From Bacillus sp. S3 (GTDB lineage: Bacteria > Bacillota > Bacilli > Bacillales > Cytobacillaceae), in assembly GCF_005154805.1 (NCBI RefSeq), contig NZ_CP039727.1, forward strand, positions 1,361,501 to 1,425,500: a stretch of 64,000 nucleotides of DNA, written 5' to 3'. This document shows, one piece after another, positions 1-9,976 of the stretch. The notes beneath the pieces were generated by a model. The model ran no database searches and was not told where the DNA came from. It was given only the letters and a program-made list of their open reading frames with translations. Both the position numbers and the translations under genes were made by a program. Numbering within the stretch: the first letter of the stretch is position 1; each line of letters opens with the position of its first letter.

Positions 1-3000
1 TACAGCCGATGGACAGCATTGCCAATGTTCCGAATCCGACACGATTTGCTCCAAGCAGCATGATTTTAATCACGTCCATAGCACTCTTCATGCCGCCGTC
101 AGCCCAAATTTCTACTTTGTGGCGAAGACCGCTTTCTAAAAGGGCATTATGGGCTGCTTTTACACCAATTTCAACTGGCAAGCCTACGTACTGCAGGGCA
201 TGAATTCTGGCTGCACCTGTCCCTCCATCAAAGCCGCTTAACGTAATGATATCTGCACCGGCTTTCGCAATTCCGACAGCGATAGTTCCGATATTCGGTA
301 CGACCGGCACCTTGACTGCAATCTTAGCCTGATCGTTTGCTGTTTTTAATTCAAGAATCATTTGCGCCAAATCTTCGATTGAATAAATATCATGATTGTT
401 TGATGGTGAGATCAAATCCGAACCTAGCGTTGCATTACGAGCTTCCGCAACCTTTGCGGTAACCTTAGAACCAGGTAAGTGGCCGCCCTCACCAGGCTTC
501 GCCCCTTGACCAATTTTAATTTCTAATAGATTAGAAGAGTTTAATAGTTCAGCGTTCACTCCGAAACGGCCGGATGCAATCTGCTGACCGCGCGTCTTCG
601 GATATTTACCGAGCATATCCTTAATTTCGCCGCCTTCACCATTTAAGCTGACCATATTTAAACGATCTGCCCCTTCAGCATAGGCCCTAAAGGCTGTTTC
701 ATTCTGCGAACCAAAGGACATCGAAGATATCAAAAACGGTAAATCATGATCACCGACACGTAGATCGACGTCAGCAGGTAAAACCCGTTTATTGGTCTTC
801 TTAAGCTGCACTAAATGGCGAATGGTTGTTGGATTTTCTGTTTCTTGTTCAGAGATTTTATCACGATAAGCACTATAGTCACCAGTTGCAGCCACTTCAC
901 CAATAGCTTTCCATATCCGTGGGAAGAGGTGAAAGGTTTTTCCGACTCTTTCCTTCTCACTCTGATAATCTTCTGCTCTTTTTAACGCATCAAGCTTCAT
1001 CGCTTCAAAATTCGATTCAATTTCTTTTGAACCAAAAAAGTTAATGATGTTTAAAATTTGCGCAATTTCCTCATGGAGCCCAATACTTGAGAATAGTCTT
1101 CCATAACCGCGGAGTTCATGGATTCCTATTGTCGAGATTACCTTTTCAATTCCCTTTGTTAGGGCGCTATATAAGTTTAATAACGGCTTATTAGATTCAT
1201 CGAGAACCGTTAAGAACATATAATATGGGCTGACCAAATCGGCCCCAAGACCAAATACGGTAATAATATCATGCAGCGAGCGAATCGCGGCAGAACGTAA
1301 TACTAATGAGCATTCTCTTCTTAATTCTGCTTTGACTAACGCCTGATCGATTGCTGATGTTACAAGATGTGGGTCAATCCAATAGAAATCCTCCTGATGG
1401 GATTTTGCATCATCAAGGATGAGTAATGTTTTTCCTGCCTGGACAGCCTGAACGGCTTCCTCCGCAATTCTTGCGATAGCCTGATCTACATTTTCATCCT
1501 TTTTAAATGTGGCAGATAAATAGGCTGCTAATTTCTGCTGTTGAAAATGCTGCGCAACTTGATCAAAGCTCGGCTGACCTAGGGTCTCTGAACATGTGTA
1601 ACCTGCTTTTCCTTCTAATAGAAGAGGAGTGGTTAACTCCAACACCGTTTCCGTTTTTTCTTTCAAAAATAATGTTGGACGCTTGCCGATAATGACACGA
1701 GTGGAGAAATGCTCTGTTTCCCGATCGCGGTCAATGGCTGGATTTGTAACAACAGCAACACTTTCCTTTATATAATCAGCGATATTCACACGTTCAGGGT
1801 TAAGGGCCGCTAGTGGTGCGTCATGCCCCAGAGAACGAATCGGTTCCACTCCTTTTTCCGCCATCTGTTCAATTAATTGAATATGATCTCGCTCCCAGCC
1901 AAAGGCCTTATACTGTCCGTTATGGAGTTTGTCTGGATAATTCATTGTGACGGTTTTAGCTAAAACAGGGGGGAGTAACCGCAGCCTTGATCCGTCAATA
2001 TTTAACCGTTCAGCAAAGCGCTGATACACTTCTTCTTGATAACGGTTTTGCTCGTAAACTTCTAATTTCGCACCGTTCCACTTAAAACCAACCTTCTCAC
2101 CTGGTGCTAATGGCTTTGGGTCATTCACATACTCACTTGATGGAATGATTCCCGGTTCAGAAGAAAAGAGATAAGAGCTCTCTGTCTCCAGCATCCAAAG
2201 CGGACGCAGACCAAGTGCATCCACACTAAATACTGCTTCTTGCCCATACCGCGAAATGATACCTGCAGGTCCCTGGGCAAAGTGCCCCCATGCTTCACGT
2301 AGATACGTATATAAATCCTGCAGGTGCTTAGGGTAGGCCTTGATTTCATTAATGATTGGCGGAAATAATAGATCCATAGCTTCAAACAATGAGTAGCCTT
2401 CACGGCAAATTAATGTTTCCATCGTGCGGCTTAAATCTTGTGAATCACTGCCGTCTTTGACAAGCGGAACATTGATCATTTTTGCTTCATCGCGGAGCTT
2501 AGCAATCGTATTAATTTCGCCATTATGTCCTAGGACACTAAAAGGCTGTACTCTGAAAAAGCTTGATAATGTATTAGTAGAATAACGGTTATGACCTAAT
2601 GTCATAGTTGATCGGGCGAGAGGGTTTGCTAAGTCATGATAGTAACGCGGGAGAATATCTCCAGCCCCCATTACTTTATAGACAACATGATTTTGGCTGA
2701 GTGATGCCACATGGACGTGTTCATTGATTTCAAAATCAACGAGGGTATCGAAAAGAATCTTTGTTAAATCTTTGCCTTTATTCGCAGGTAGGCAGGCAAA
2801 TTGCCAAAATACAGGGTTCTCTTGAATGGCGATGGGTCCGAGGGCAGAGGAGTCTGTAACATCATTTGTTTCCAAAATTAATACTAAATCATTTTTCTCA
2901 AGTTTTTTTACTAATTCTTGCTTTGTTATATCCCAATTCACTTTTTGGCTGATAAAAACATGGCCGACAGCGAATTCATTCTTCTCCGCAATCTGAGGGT

Positions 3001-3262
3001 CAAGGCCATTCTTTTGCAGCTTTTCTTTCCAAAGCTCAGTTGGAATATCCATATGAATTCCCACACCATCACCTTCACCGTTTATAAAACCGGCACGATG
3101 ATTCATGGTAACTAGAGCCTCTATACAGTCAAAAATATTCTTTCTTGTCGGGATTTTGTTCTTCTCTAGGCAAGCGACTATTCCACATGCATCGTGTTCC
3201 TGTTTATGGAAATCTTTAAATCGGGAAGGGGTCCATTTTTGTGTCATTATCATTGGCTTCAT
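1..3262 (-). CDS. gltB: Glutamate synthase large subunit (5' part, runs off the window)
   Basis: Forms glutamate from glutamine and 2-oxoglutarate. About 1087 N-terminal residues are present and read without interruption; the family is usually near 1500. The N-terminal class II amidotransferase domain shows EHDACGIVA with Cys26 as the expected catalytic N-terminal cysteine after processing, followed by MNHRAGF. The central and FMN/synthase domains follow, with GGEGGEIKDMLGKYPKTRGQ, GAKPGEGGHLPG, SGFDGGTGAA and WADGGM. The visible end, SIGC, is probably the first cysteine of the 3Fe-4S cluster. The sequence differs from my memory of B. subtilis GltA, so this may be the second GOGAT class of bacilli. 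The start is uncertain: ATG 3262 lies about 23 bases after a strong AGGAGG, with a stop codon just upstream in frame. Confidence 0.93.
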   Translation of the reverse strand, partial: MKPMIMTQKWTPSRFKDFHKQEHDACGIVACLEKNKIPTRKNIFDCIEALVTMNHRAGFINGEGDGVGIHMDIPTELWKEKLQKNGLDPQIAEKNEFAVGHVFISQKVNWDITKQELVKKLEKNDLVLILETNDVTDSSALGPIAIQENPVFWQFACLPANKGKDLTKILFDTLVDFEINEHVHVASLSQNHVVYKVMGAGDILPRYYHDLANPLARSTMTLGHNRYSTNTLSSFFRVQPFSVLGHNGEINTIAKLRDEAKMINVPLVKDGSDSQDLSRTMETLICREGYSLFEAMDLLFPPIINEIKAYPKHLQDLYTYLREAWGHFAQGPAGIISRYGQEAVFSVDALGLRPLWMLETESSYLFSSEPGIIPSSEYVNDPKPLAPGEKVGFKWNGAKLEVYEQNRYQEEVYQRFAERLNIDGSRLRLLPPVLAKTVTMNYPDKLHNGQYKAFGWERDHIQLIEQMAEKGVEPIRSLGHDAPLAALNPERVNIADYIKESVAVVTNPAIDRDRETEHFSTRVIIGKRPTLFLKEKTETVLELTTPLLLEGKAGYTCSETLGQPSFDQVAQHFQQQKLAAYLSATFKKDENVDQAIARIAEEAVQAVQAGKTLLILDDAKSHQEDFYWIDPHLVTSAIDQALVKAELRRECSLVLRSAAIRSLHDIITVFGLGADLVSPYYMFLTVLDESNKPLLNLYSALTKGIEKVISTIGIHELRGYGRLFSSIGLHEEIAQILNIINFFGSKEIESNFEAMKLDALKRAEDYQSEKERVGKTFHLFPRIWKAIGEVAATGDYSAYRDKISEQETENPTTIRHLVQLKKTNKRVLPADVDLRVGDHDLPFLISSMSFGSQNETAFRAYAEGADRLNMVSLNGEGGEIKDMLGKYPKTRGQQIASGRFGVNAELLNSSNLLEIKIGQGAKPGEGGHLPGSKVTAKVAEARNATLGSDLISPSNNHDIYSIEDLAQMILELKTANDQAKIAVKVPVVPNIGTIAVGIAKAGADIITLSGFDGGTGAARIHALQYVGLPVEIGVKAAHNALLESGLRHKVEIWADGGMKSAMDVIKIMLLGANRVGFGTLAMLSIGC

Positions 3263-3568
3263 CGGTTAACCCGCTAAAGCCGCTTCACCTCCTATGAAAC
3301 TTTTAGAATGAGAAAATAGGTTTTTATTGCAGAAAAGTTTAACGCTTTAGTGGGGCATTACAGTAAAGACGGAAAAAGAAAAAAGAATATTCTAATATTA
3401 TCATAAGAATTTTCAGAAATCAAATAAATATGCATTATTTTGGATGAGAAATGGAAAAGAAAACTTCCGGATTTAATGGGTAAAGGTGATGTTGTAAGCG
3501 TTTTCAGCGTGATTAAAAATAAAAAGGAAGTGGATTTCCACTTCCTTGTCTGCATAAAAAATGCATAA
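3263..3568. other. Intergenic region between gltB and hemL
   Basis: This AT-rich stretch separates two minus-strand genes. It holds the gltB Shine-Dalgarno sequence (AGGAGG, about 3285-3292) and a hairpin near hemL. The in-frame ORFs inside it have no ribosome site or recognisable product. I see no clear sigma-A promoter or riboswitch. Confidence 0.5.
3520..3550 (-). terminator. Terminator after hemL
   Basis: A hairpin with arms GGAAGTGG and CCACTTCC around a 4-base loop lies just past the hemL stop, with AT-rich flanks giving a T-rich tail on the minus strand. It separates hemL from gltB. Confidence 0.7.
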
Positions 3569-4864
3569 TTATTCGGATTTTAGTGAGGAAAATGCATTTC
3601 TTACCGCGTGTAATGTTGCTTCAACATCTTCTTCAGTATGTGCAATCGTTAGGAACCATGCTTCGTATTTCGAAGGAGCTAGATTAATTCCTTGCTTGAG
3701 CATTAGCTTAAAAAACTTTGCAAACATTTCCCCATCAGTATTTTCAGCTTGCTCATAGTTTTCAATCGTTTCATTTGTGAAATAAATGGTAAAAGCACCT
3801 TTCAAACGGTTGATGGTAATCTGAATATCGTATTCCTTGGCAGCTTCCAAGATTCCCTCCTCGAGCATCGCGCCTAATCGATCTAAATAATCATAAATTC
3901 CATCTTGTTTTAACACTTCCAGACAGGCGATACCGGATAGCATAGAGGCAGGGTTTCCGGCCATTGTTCCCGCTTGATAGGCAGGTCCTAGCGGGGCAAC
4001 TGTTTCCATGATTTCTTTCCGGCCGCCGTAAGCACCAATTGGCAGACCGCCGCCGATTATTTTCCCAAGCGCAGTTAAGTCCGGCTGAATCCCTAATAAA
4101 TCTTGGGCACCGCCATACATAAAGCGGAATGCTGTTATCACTTCATCATAAATGACCAACGCGCCGGCTGCATGGGTAAGCTCGTTGACCTGCTCGAGAA
4201 AACCTGATTTCGGCTCAACGATTCCAAAATTGCCAACGATTGGTTCCACAAGGACCGCAGCAACTTCTGAACCCCATTTTTCTAATGCCTCTTTAAATGG
4301 TTCGATATCATTGAACGGAACCGTAATTACTTCTTGGGCGATACTTTTTGGGACACCAGCTGAATCCGGTGTGCCAAGTGTTGAGGGGCCAGAACCCGCA
4401 GCAACAAGGACAAGATCAGAGTGACCATGGTAACAGCCTGCAAACTTGATGATTTTATCACGGCCAGTATAGGCGCGGGCAACACGGATTGTGGTCATGA
4501 CCGCTTCCGTTCCGGAATTGACAAAGCGGACCTTATCCAGGGACGGTATCGCTTCTTTTATCATTTTAGCGAATTTTACCTCGTATGGTGTGGGGGTTCC
4601 ATAAAGGACACCAGTTTCAGCGGCACGCTTAATCGCCTCAGTGATATGGGGGTGAGCATGACCAGTGATAATAGGGCCGTATGCGGCAAGATAATCAATG
4701 TACTGATTGCCGTCGACATCCCAAAAATAAGCCCCTTGTCCTCGCTCCATTACAACCGGGGCACCGCCGCCAACGGCTTTGTAAGATCTTGATGGACTGT
4801 TAACGCCTCCGACAATATGCTCTAATGCTTCGTTATGTATACGTTCAGAATTCGTAAATTGCAT
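3569..4864 (-). CDS. hemL: Glutamate-1-semialdehyde 2,1-aminomutase
   Basis: PLP enzyme that converts glutamate-1-semialdehyde to 5-aminolevulinate in tetrapyrrole synthesis. The 431-residue length is normal. Visible family features are the N-terminal [15 protein letters not shown] (116-121), CYHGHSD (144-150), DEVITAFR (240-247) and the PLP lysine Lys268 in [10 protein letters not shown]. The ATG follows an AGGAGG on the minus strand. In B. subtilis a second copy of this enzyme (gsaB) sits upstream of the bcp-like gene and perR, as here, so this is probably the gsaB-type paralogue rather than the copy in the main hem operon. Confidence 0.95.
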   Translation of the reverse strand: MQFTNSERIHNEALEHIVGGVNSPSRSYKAVGGGAPVVMERGQGAYFWDVDGNQYIDYLAAYGPIITGHAHPHITEAIKRAAETGVLYGTPTPYEVKFAKMIKEAIPSLDKVRFVNSGTEAVMTTIRVARAYTGRDKIIKFAGCYHGHSDLVLVAAGSGPSTLGTPDSAGVPKSIAQEVITVPFNDIEPFKEALEKWGSEVAAVLVEPIVGNFGIVEPKSGFLEQVNELTHAAGALVIYDEVITAFRFMYGGAQDLLGIQPDLTALGKIIGGGLPIGAYGGRKEIMETVAPLGPAYQAGTMAGNPASMLSGIACLEVLKQDGIYDYLDRLGAMLEEGILEAAKEYDIQITINRLKGAFTIYFTNETIENYEQAENTDGEMFAKFFKLMLKQGINLAPSKYEAWFLTIAHTEEDVEATLHAVRNAFSSLKSE

Positions 4865-5027
4865 TTTTTTACCTCCTAAATTTATCTCTTTCTCATTTTA
4901 GCACTATTTTTATTAACTATTATCTGTTTTAACATTTAGATAATTTAATTTGATGCGGGAAAGTTGAGTTGCCGGAGTGATTTAGCTAAACTAATTGATT
5001 AGAGTGATGCTTCAGGAGGAACAAAAA

Positions 5028-6044
5028 ATGGAAAATGTAATAGAAGTGAAAAAGCTTCGAAAGGAATTTAAAGCCTATTCCAGCCGGACGGGCTTAAAGG
5101 GCGCATTTAGAGACCTGTTAACACGGAATTATAAAGTAGTTCCGGCAGTAAACGATATCAATTTTTCAGTTAAAAAGGGGGAAATGGTTGGTTATATTGG
5201 TGAAAATGGTGCCGGAAAGTCAACGACGATAAAAATGCTGACGGGAATCTTAACACCTACATCAGGGGAAATCATTGTAAATGGAATGAATCCTCATAAG
5301 GAACGGGAAAGATTCGTGCAGACAATAGGAGTTGTATTTGGCCAGCGGTCACAATTATGGTGGGATATTGCTGTTCAGGAGTCATTCCGTTTGTTGAAAA
5401 AGGTGTATAAAGTTTCCGACGAACAATACGATGACCATATGAATCATGTCATCAATACATTAGACATTGAGCCACTGTTAGATAAACCTGTCCGCAAATT
5501 ATCCCTTGGCCAGAGAATGCGCTGTGAACTTGCTGCGGCCTTTATTCATAACCCCCCATTGCTTTTTTTAGATGAGCCAACCATTGGACTGGATGTACTG
5601 GTAAAGTTGAAAATCCGTGAATTCTTAAAGGAGATCAACGAGAAGTATAACACTACGATCCTGCTGACCACCCACGATCTGTCTGATATTGAGGCATTGT
5701 GTGAACGTGTTGTCATGCTGGATGAAGGAAAAGTGATCTATGACGGGGCATTAAAGGAATTAAAGGAAAAGTGGGGAGATCGTAAAGAACTTCAATTTCA
5801 ATTCCTTGAAAATATTAATCTCACTGCGGTCAAGAAACTTACCCATGGTTTACCTGTTGAGTGGGATCTGGATGATAAGAACCAAGTTTTTACTGCGGCC
5901 TTGGAAGACAATGATGAACTGATTTCACAAGTGATTGGGAAAGTTGTCGCAGCATTCAAGGTGAAGGATGTCAAAATCAATGAAACTTCAACAGAAGAAA
6001 TCATTCGTAATATTTATGAAAAGGGTGCTGTTGAAGTTGGATAA
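5028..6044 (+). CDS. ABC-2 type exporter, ATP-binding protein
   Basis: ATPase of a three-gene exporter, 338 residues. Walker A GENGAGKST is at 58-66, the signature LSLGQRM at 158-164, Walker B LLFLDEP at about 178-184, and the switch histidine is in LLTTHD near 213. It resembles the NatA/daunorubicin-type group often annotated as an uncharacterised transport system (COG4586). The start at 5028 follows AGGAGGA closely; an upstream in-frame ATG at 4995 lacks a ribosome site. Its end overlaps the first permease gene, indicating one operon. The substrate is not evident. Confidence 0.92.
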   Translation: MENVIEVKKLRKEFKAYSSRTGLKGAFRDLLTRNYKVVPAVNDINFSVKKGEMVGYIGENGAGKSTTIKMLTGILTPTSGEIIVNGMNPHKERERFVQTIGVVFGQRSQLWWDIAVQESFRLLKKVYKVSDEQYDDHMNHVINTLDIEPLLDKPVRKLSLGQRMRCELAAAFIHNPPLLFLDEPTIGLDVLVKLKIREFLKEINEKYNTTILLTTHDLSDIEALCERVVMLDEGKVIYDGALKELKEKWGDRKELQFQFLENINLTAVKKLTHGLPVEWDLDDKNQVFTAALEDNDELISQVIGKVVAAFKVKDVKINETSTEEIIRNIYEKGAVEVG

Positions 6045-6828
6045 ATATATTGAAATGATTAGAATTCGATTCCTTATGATGCTTGCGTACCGGACTAACT
6101 ATTATACAGGGATTCTCATTTATAGTATTAATATTGGCGCTTATTATTTTTTATGGACTGCCATTTACGGGGGGAAAGAGCAAATCGAAGGGCTTTCCGT
6201 GGTTCAAATGACCTCCTATGTGGCAGTCGCGTGGATGGCTCGAGCATTTTACTTTAACAACCTTGACCGTGAAATGGCACAGGAGATCATGGAAGGAAAA
6301 GTAGCCATCGAATTAATAAGACCTTACAATTATCTTGGAATGAAAACGATGCAGGCGTTAGGTGAAGGGATCTTTAGGTTATTCTTTTTTTCAGCGCCTG
6401 GGCTCATCATTGTTTATTTCATCTTTCCCATTCAATTCACATGGGAACCAAGCGTTTGGGGATTGTTTGCCATTTCGACTCTGTTAAGTTTTTTTATCAA
6501 TACTCAGCTTAATTTGTTAACGGGAATTACAACTTTCTTCTTATTTAACAACGCTGGACTCATCCGGGCGAAACGAGTCGTGATTGATTTATTTTCCGGT
6601 CTTCTTCTTCCGATTAGTTTCTTTCCAGGATGGGCACAAGATATCATGAAATTTCTGCCTTTTCAAGGGATCAGCTACACCCCCAGCATGATTTTTACCA
6701 AAGGCTTTTCATTTCCTCAGGCAATAGCGGCGATTGGTCAGCAATTTATTTGGGTAGTCATTCTCCTTTTGCCAATTTATCTGCTTTGGCGTTTAGCAAA
6801 AAAACAGCTGATTATTCAAGGGGGGTAA
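6031..6828 (+). CDS. ABC-2 type exporter permease 1
   Basis: Polytopic membrane protein of about 265 residues with six probable transmembrane segments, matching the ABC-2 permease family found with this ATPase (COG4587-like). It overlaps the end of the ATPase gene by 14 bases. I chose the TTG at 6031 because AAAAGGG lies just upstream; ATG 6016, in the same frame, is the alternative. It should pair with the next permease to form the membrane channel. Confidence 0.87.
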   Translation: MKLDKYIEMIRIRFLMMLAYRTNYYTGILIYSINIGAYYFLWTAIYGGKEQIEGLSVVQMTSYVAVAWMARAFYFNNLDREMAQEIMEGKVAIELIRPYNYLGMKTMQALGEGIFRLFFFSAPGLIIVYFIFPIQFTWEPSVWGLFAISTLLSFFINTQLNLLTGITTFFLFNNAGLIRAKRVVIDLFSGLLLPISFFPGWAQDIMKFLPFQGISYTPSMIFTKGFSFPQAIAAIGQQFIWVVILLLPIYLLWRLAKKQLIIQGG

Positions 6829-6831
6829 GGC

Positions 6832-7617
6832 ATGTTTTACGTTTCGATGTTTTTTCAATATATGTCGCAATATTTAAAGACAAGACTGCAATATCGTGCT
6901 GATTTATTTGTTGAGTTTTTCTCTGATTTGCTGTCCCAGGCCATTAACCTTGTCTTTATTCTTGTTGTTTTTGGTCATACCAATTTGCTTCATGGATGGA
7001 GCAGGGATGAAATTATTTTTATTTATGGTTTTTTTCTTGTACCGTATGCCGTGTTTTCTGCATTTTTTAATATTTGGGATTTTAATGAACGGTATATTGT
7101 AAAGGGGGAATTGGACCGGATTTTAACTAGGCCGATTCATAGTCTTTTTCAAATCATACTTGAAAGACTTGAATTAGAGTCTTTATTAGGATCAATTACG
7201 GGACTTGCAATTATGTTTTATGCCGGGTACAGGCTTGGCCTTCAGGTTGATTGGTATGATCCTTTCTTGTTTATTATTTTCGTTGTGGGCGGAGCAATGG
7301 TTTATGGCGGGATTTTCATCATGCTAGCCTGTGTCAGCTTTTGGGCGGATGCCCGGACCTCCCTCATGCCAATGATGTACAATATCAGCAATTATGGACG
7401 GTATCCTGTCAATATTTATAATAAATTAATCCGCTTTGTCTTAACCTGGATTCTGCCGTTTGCCTTTGTTGGTGTGTATCCCGCTTCCTTTTTTCTAGAA
7501 AAAGAAGAGTGGTTTTGGTATGCGTTTTTAACGCCAGTCATTGGAGTCATTTTTTTTACGTTTTCTATTTATCTCTGGAATCAAGGTGTGAAGAAATATC
7601 GCGGAGCAGGTAATTAA
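6832..7617 (+). CDS. ABC-2 type exporter permease 2
   Basis: Second membrane subunit, 261 residues, hydrophobic throughout with about six transmembrane segments and a conserved cytoplasmic stretch (KGELDRILTRPIH). It starts 3 bases after the first permease, preceded by AAGGGGGG. It resembles COG3694 permeases, which accompany the COG4586/4587 proteins. Together the three genes form a complete exporter of unknown substrate. Confidence 0.9.
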   Translation: MFYVSMFFQYMSQYLKTRLQYRADLFVEFFSDLLSQAINLVFILVVFGHTNLLHGWSRDEIIFIYGFFLVPYAVFSAFFNIWDFNERYIVKGELDRILTRPIHSLFQIILERLELESLLGSITGLAIMFYAGYRLGLQVDWYDPFLFIIFVVGGAMVYGGIFIMLACVSFWADARTSLMPMMYNISNYGRYPVNIYNKLIRFVLTWILPFAFVGVYPASFFLEKEEWFWYAFLTPVIGVIFFTFSIYLWNQGVKKYRGAGN

Positions 7618-7676
7618 TGGACCAAGCCTGCATAGAAATAGAATTAGAATAAACCGGGAATTAGAGGTGGTCTTTC

Positions 7677-8069
7677 TTGTTCTATTTCTTGCTGCCTATC
7701 GTTATTTTTTGCATTTTTATGAGTATCCGAACATTATTTGTTCCAAACACGATAAAGGGTAAATTAGTTTCAGTGGACAATTTTTTTTATTTAGGAACTT
7801 GTTATTTAACGGTCATTATCGGATTTGGTCTTATTTATCTTTTGTTTTCTTTAGTTGGTACCCCCGTGGTCATAGAAGCAAATGATGGACATGGGAAAAA
7901 CCTCTTTGAAACGAGCTTTTATTTTAGTGCGATGATGCTGTTTTCTGTGGGGAATGGGGATGTCATTCCGCTTGGAATAGGCCGGTTTATTGCCGTGACT
8001 GAAGCGTTAATTGGTTATACATTACCTGCTGCCTTTGTTGCTAGAGTCATGATCAATCGGGAAAAATAA
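7677..8069 (+). CDS. Two-transmembrane ion-channel-like protein
   Basis: A 130-residue membrane protein with an N-terminal transmembrane helix, a second helix near 35-60, then a pore-like segment ending in SVGNGDVIPLGIGR and a last helix. The pore segment resembles the potassium filter TVGYGD but has Asn in place of Tyr, so potassium selectivity cannot be assumed. The start is TTG at 7677, set by GAGGTGG six bases upstream. It lies 59 bases after the exporter operon, with no terminator visible between them. Confidence 0.8.
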   Translation: MFYFLLPIVIFCIFMSIRTLFVPNTIKGKLVSVDNFFYLGTCYLTVIIGFGLIYLLFSLVGTPVVIEANDGHGKNLFETSFYFSAMMLFSVGNGDVIPLGIGRFIAVTEALIGYTLPAAFVARVMINREK

Positions 8070-8159
8070 TGCTAACCCCGTTTGTGCAGAATAGTTGTTT
8101 TGGCAGGGAAGTTTGGTTAGGCTAGAATTAGAAAGAAATTACAAAGTGGAGTGAGGAAA

Positions 8160-8627
8160 ATGACAGTTGAAACTGGGAAGAAGGCTCCTGATTTTACATT
8201 AGCTGCCCATACTGGTGAGACAATAACATTATCAAACCTTAAGGGAAAACATGTAGTTCTATATTTTTATCCAAAAGACATGACACCTGGATGTACAACA
8301 GAGGCATGTGATTTCCGTGACCAGATTCATCAATTTACGGATGTGGATGCAGTAGTCTTAGGGGTGAGTCCAGACCCGGTAGAACGTCATCTGAAATTCG
8401 TTGAGAAGTACGGCTTGCCTTTTTTACTATTGGCAGATACAGACCATCAAGTGGCGGAAAGTTATGGTGTTTGGAAGTTAAAGAAGAACTTTGGCAAAGA
8501 ATACATGGGAATTGAAAGATCCACTTTTATTATTGATAAGGAAGGAACGGTCGTGAAAGAATGGAGAAAGGTTCAAGTGAAGGGGCATGTAGAGGATGCG
8601 TTAACATACATCCGTGAAAATCTCTAA
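8160..8627 (+). CDS. bcp: Thiol peroxidase, Bcp/PrxQ family
   Basis: Reduces hydrogen peroxide and organic peroxides in the cytoplasm using thioredoxin. The 155-residue protein has the PrxQ signature YPKDMTPGCTTEACDFRD with peroxidatic Cys45 and resolving Cys50 (CX4C spacing). The ATG at 8160 follows GGAGTGAGG. It is next to perR as in B. subtilis (ygaF-perR), a natural pairing of a peroxidase with the peroxide regulator, although no PerR box is visible before this gene. Confidence 0.94.
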   Translation: MTVETGKKAPDFTLAAHTGETITLSNLKGKHVVLYFYPKDMTPGCTTEACDFRDQIHQFTDVDAVVLGVSPDPVERHLKFVEKYGLPFLLLADTDHQVAESYGVWKLKKNFGKEYMGIERSTFIIDKEGTVVKEWRKVQVKGHVEDALTYIRENL

Positions 8628-8862
8628 ACCCATTTTACTGCCTATTTTCTTGATAAAAGGCATTTGTCCAATGCAATAACCTTGTAAATGAATATCATTC
8701 TATTAGGGCATACCTCCTCAGATAAACTTTTGGGTCGATAGCGGCCCTTTTTTTTATGGAAAATAACCAAAAGTTTTTATGGGAAAGAAATAATCGAAAA
8801 TGCATATAATAAAATACAAAACATTGCATGGATAAACATTTCTTGTTAATGAGATTACAATA

Positions 8863-8892
8863 TTGACAAAAGTATTAATAACTTAGTAAAAT
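8863..8892 (+). promoter_or_regulatory. Sigma-A promoter of perR
   Basis: TTGACA at 8863-8868 and TAAAAT at 8887-8892 with an 18-base spacer. The -35 is consensus. The PerR box starts 4 bases after the -10, so bound PerR would block transcription. Confidence 0.75.
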
Positions 8893-8895
8893 AAA

Positions 8896-8910
8896 TTATA
8901 ACAATTATAA
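8896..8910 (+). promoter_or_regulatory. PerR box (autoregulatory operator)
   Basis: The 15-mer TTATAACAATTATAA matches the Per-box consensus TTATAATNATTATAA at all but one defined position. Its position between the -10 and the ribosome site fits negative autoregulation, as known in B. subtilis. Confidence 0.85.
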
Positions 8911-8939
8911 TCTAAGAATATTTTTTAGAAAGAAGGTGC

Positions 8940-9377
8940 ATGACGATGAATCAGTTAAAAGAAGCGTTGGAAACCTTGAAGGACACTGGGGTGCGAATTA
9001 CTCCGCAACGTCATGCGATACTTGAATATTTAATAAACTCGATGTCACATCCTACTGCAGATGAAATCTATAAAGCCCTTGAAGGGAAATTCCCTAATAT
9101 GAGTGTGGCGACAGTTTACAATAATTTACGAGTATTTCGTGAAGTTGGGCTTGTAAAGGAATTAACCTATGGTGATGCTTCAGCGCGTTTTGATTTTGTA
9201 ACCTCACACCATTACCATGTTATTTGTGAAAATTGTGGAAAGATTGTGGACTTTCATTATCCAGGCTTAGACGAAGTAGAGCATCTTGCTTCCCACGTAA
9301 CTGGCTTTAAAGTGGAAAATCACCGCATGGAAATTTATGGTTCCTGTCCAGAGTGTGCAAGTAAAGAAGTCCATTAA
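8940..9377 (+). CDS. perR: Peroxide-sensing repressor PerR
   Basis: Fur-family regulator, 145 residues. All metal ligands align by number with B. subtilis PerR: regulatory His37, Asp85, His91, His93 and Asp104, and structural zinc Cys96, Cys99, Cys136 and Cys139. The N-terminal winged helix contains [13 protein letters not shown] and [12 protein letters not shown]. The family senses peroxide through iron-catalysed oxidation of the histidines and then releases peroxide-defence genes. The ATG at 8940 follows AGAAGGTG; a second ATG two codons later is possible. Confidence 0.97.
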   Translation: MTMNQLKEALETLKDTGVRITPQRHAILEYLINSMSHPTADEIYKALEGKFPNMSVATVYNNLRVFREVGLVKELTYGDASARFDFVTSHHYHVICENCGKIVDFHYPGLDEVEHLASHVTGFKVENHRMEIYGSCPECASKEVH

Positions 9378-9409
9378 TTTAATTCGGTCAATGGGTCGAT
9401 TAAAAAAAG

Positions 9410-9475
9410 AAAAAATGAGGGTGACATAAACCTTAAGGCTAAAAGCCAATCGGGTTTCGGTCATCCTCATTTTAT
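9410..9475. terminator. Bidirectional terminator between perR and ygzB
   Basis: Long inverted repeat with arms AAAATGAGGGTGAC and GTCATCCTCATTTT enclosing about 38 bases. Runs of A and T at the two ends suit termination of both converging genes. Confidence 0.7.
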
Positions 9476-9825
9476 TTTCCTGCTTTTTTACTATTGTACG
9501 ATTCATCAAATTGTTGTCCTTCAAGTGTAGGATCAAGGGTCAACGGTTCACGACAATGCATACACATATCCACTCGGCCGAGCATTTTTGTGGGTTTTCC
9601 ACAGTTCGGGCACTTGACTTGGATGGTTTTTGTCGATAACATCCCAATCCAAAAATAAACGGCTGTACTTGCGATAATAAAAATAAGACCCAAAAGCATG
9701 AAGATGGTCATAATAATTGGTGAAGTACGAAAATAGATACCGGCATACATAACAATAAAGCCGATGAAAATTAATGATAATGCAAAAGTACGGATTTTAT
9801 TTATTTTACTCGAATATTTTGCCAT
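9472..9825 (-). CDS. ygzB: YgzB family membrane protein
   Basis: 117-residue protein with two transmembrane helices (about 13-32 and 40-62) and a C-terminal zinc-ribbon-like tail: CPNCGKP and CMHCREP. It matches YgzB, which lies between perR and ygxA in B. subtilis. The ATG at 9825 is chosen over upstream starts because TAGGAGGGAG precedes it. The function is unknown. Confidence 0.9.
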   Translation of the reverse strand: MAKYSSKINKIRTFALSLIFIGFIVMYAGIYFRTSPIIMTIFMLLGLIFIIASTAVYFWIGMLSTKTIQVKCPNCGKPTKMLGRVDMCMHCREPLTLDPTLEGQQFDESYNSKKAGK

Positions 9826-9976
9826 GTTTCTCCCTCCTAGAGAAACTATACCATATTTATGTTCTAAGAAAAAATCCTTCGCAAAGAATGTCGAAAATTG
9901 TCTCTGACCAAAGAAGGAAATTACGTCTCGCTGTCGAACATATAAAGCTACCTGAAAAAAATTGGAGGAATGATGA

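Larger units (their letters stand above)
8628..8939. other. Intergenic region between bcp and perR
   Basis: 312 bases with a weak GGGTC/GGCCC stem plus T-run at about 8731-8755 (probable bcp terminator) and, in the last 80 bases, the perR promoter and operator. I see no ORF with a ribosome site. Confidence 0.6.

Noticed and set aside
4152..4792. Plus-strand ORFs opposite hemL
   Set aside because: They are shadows of the well-supported aminomutase gene and have no ribosome sites.
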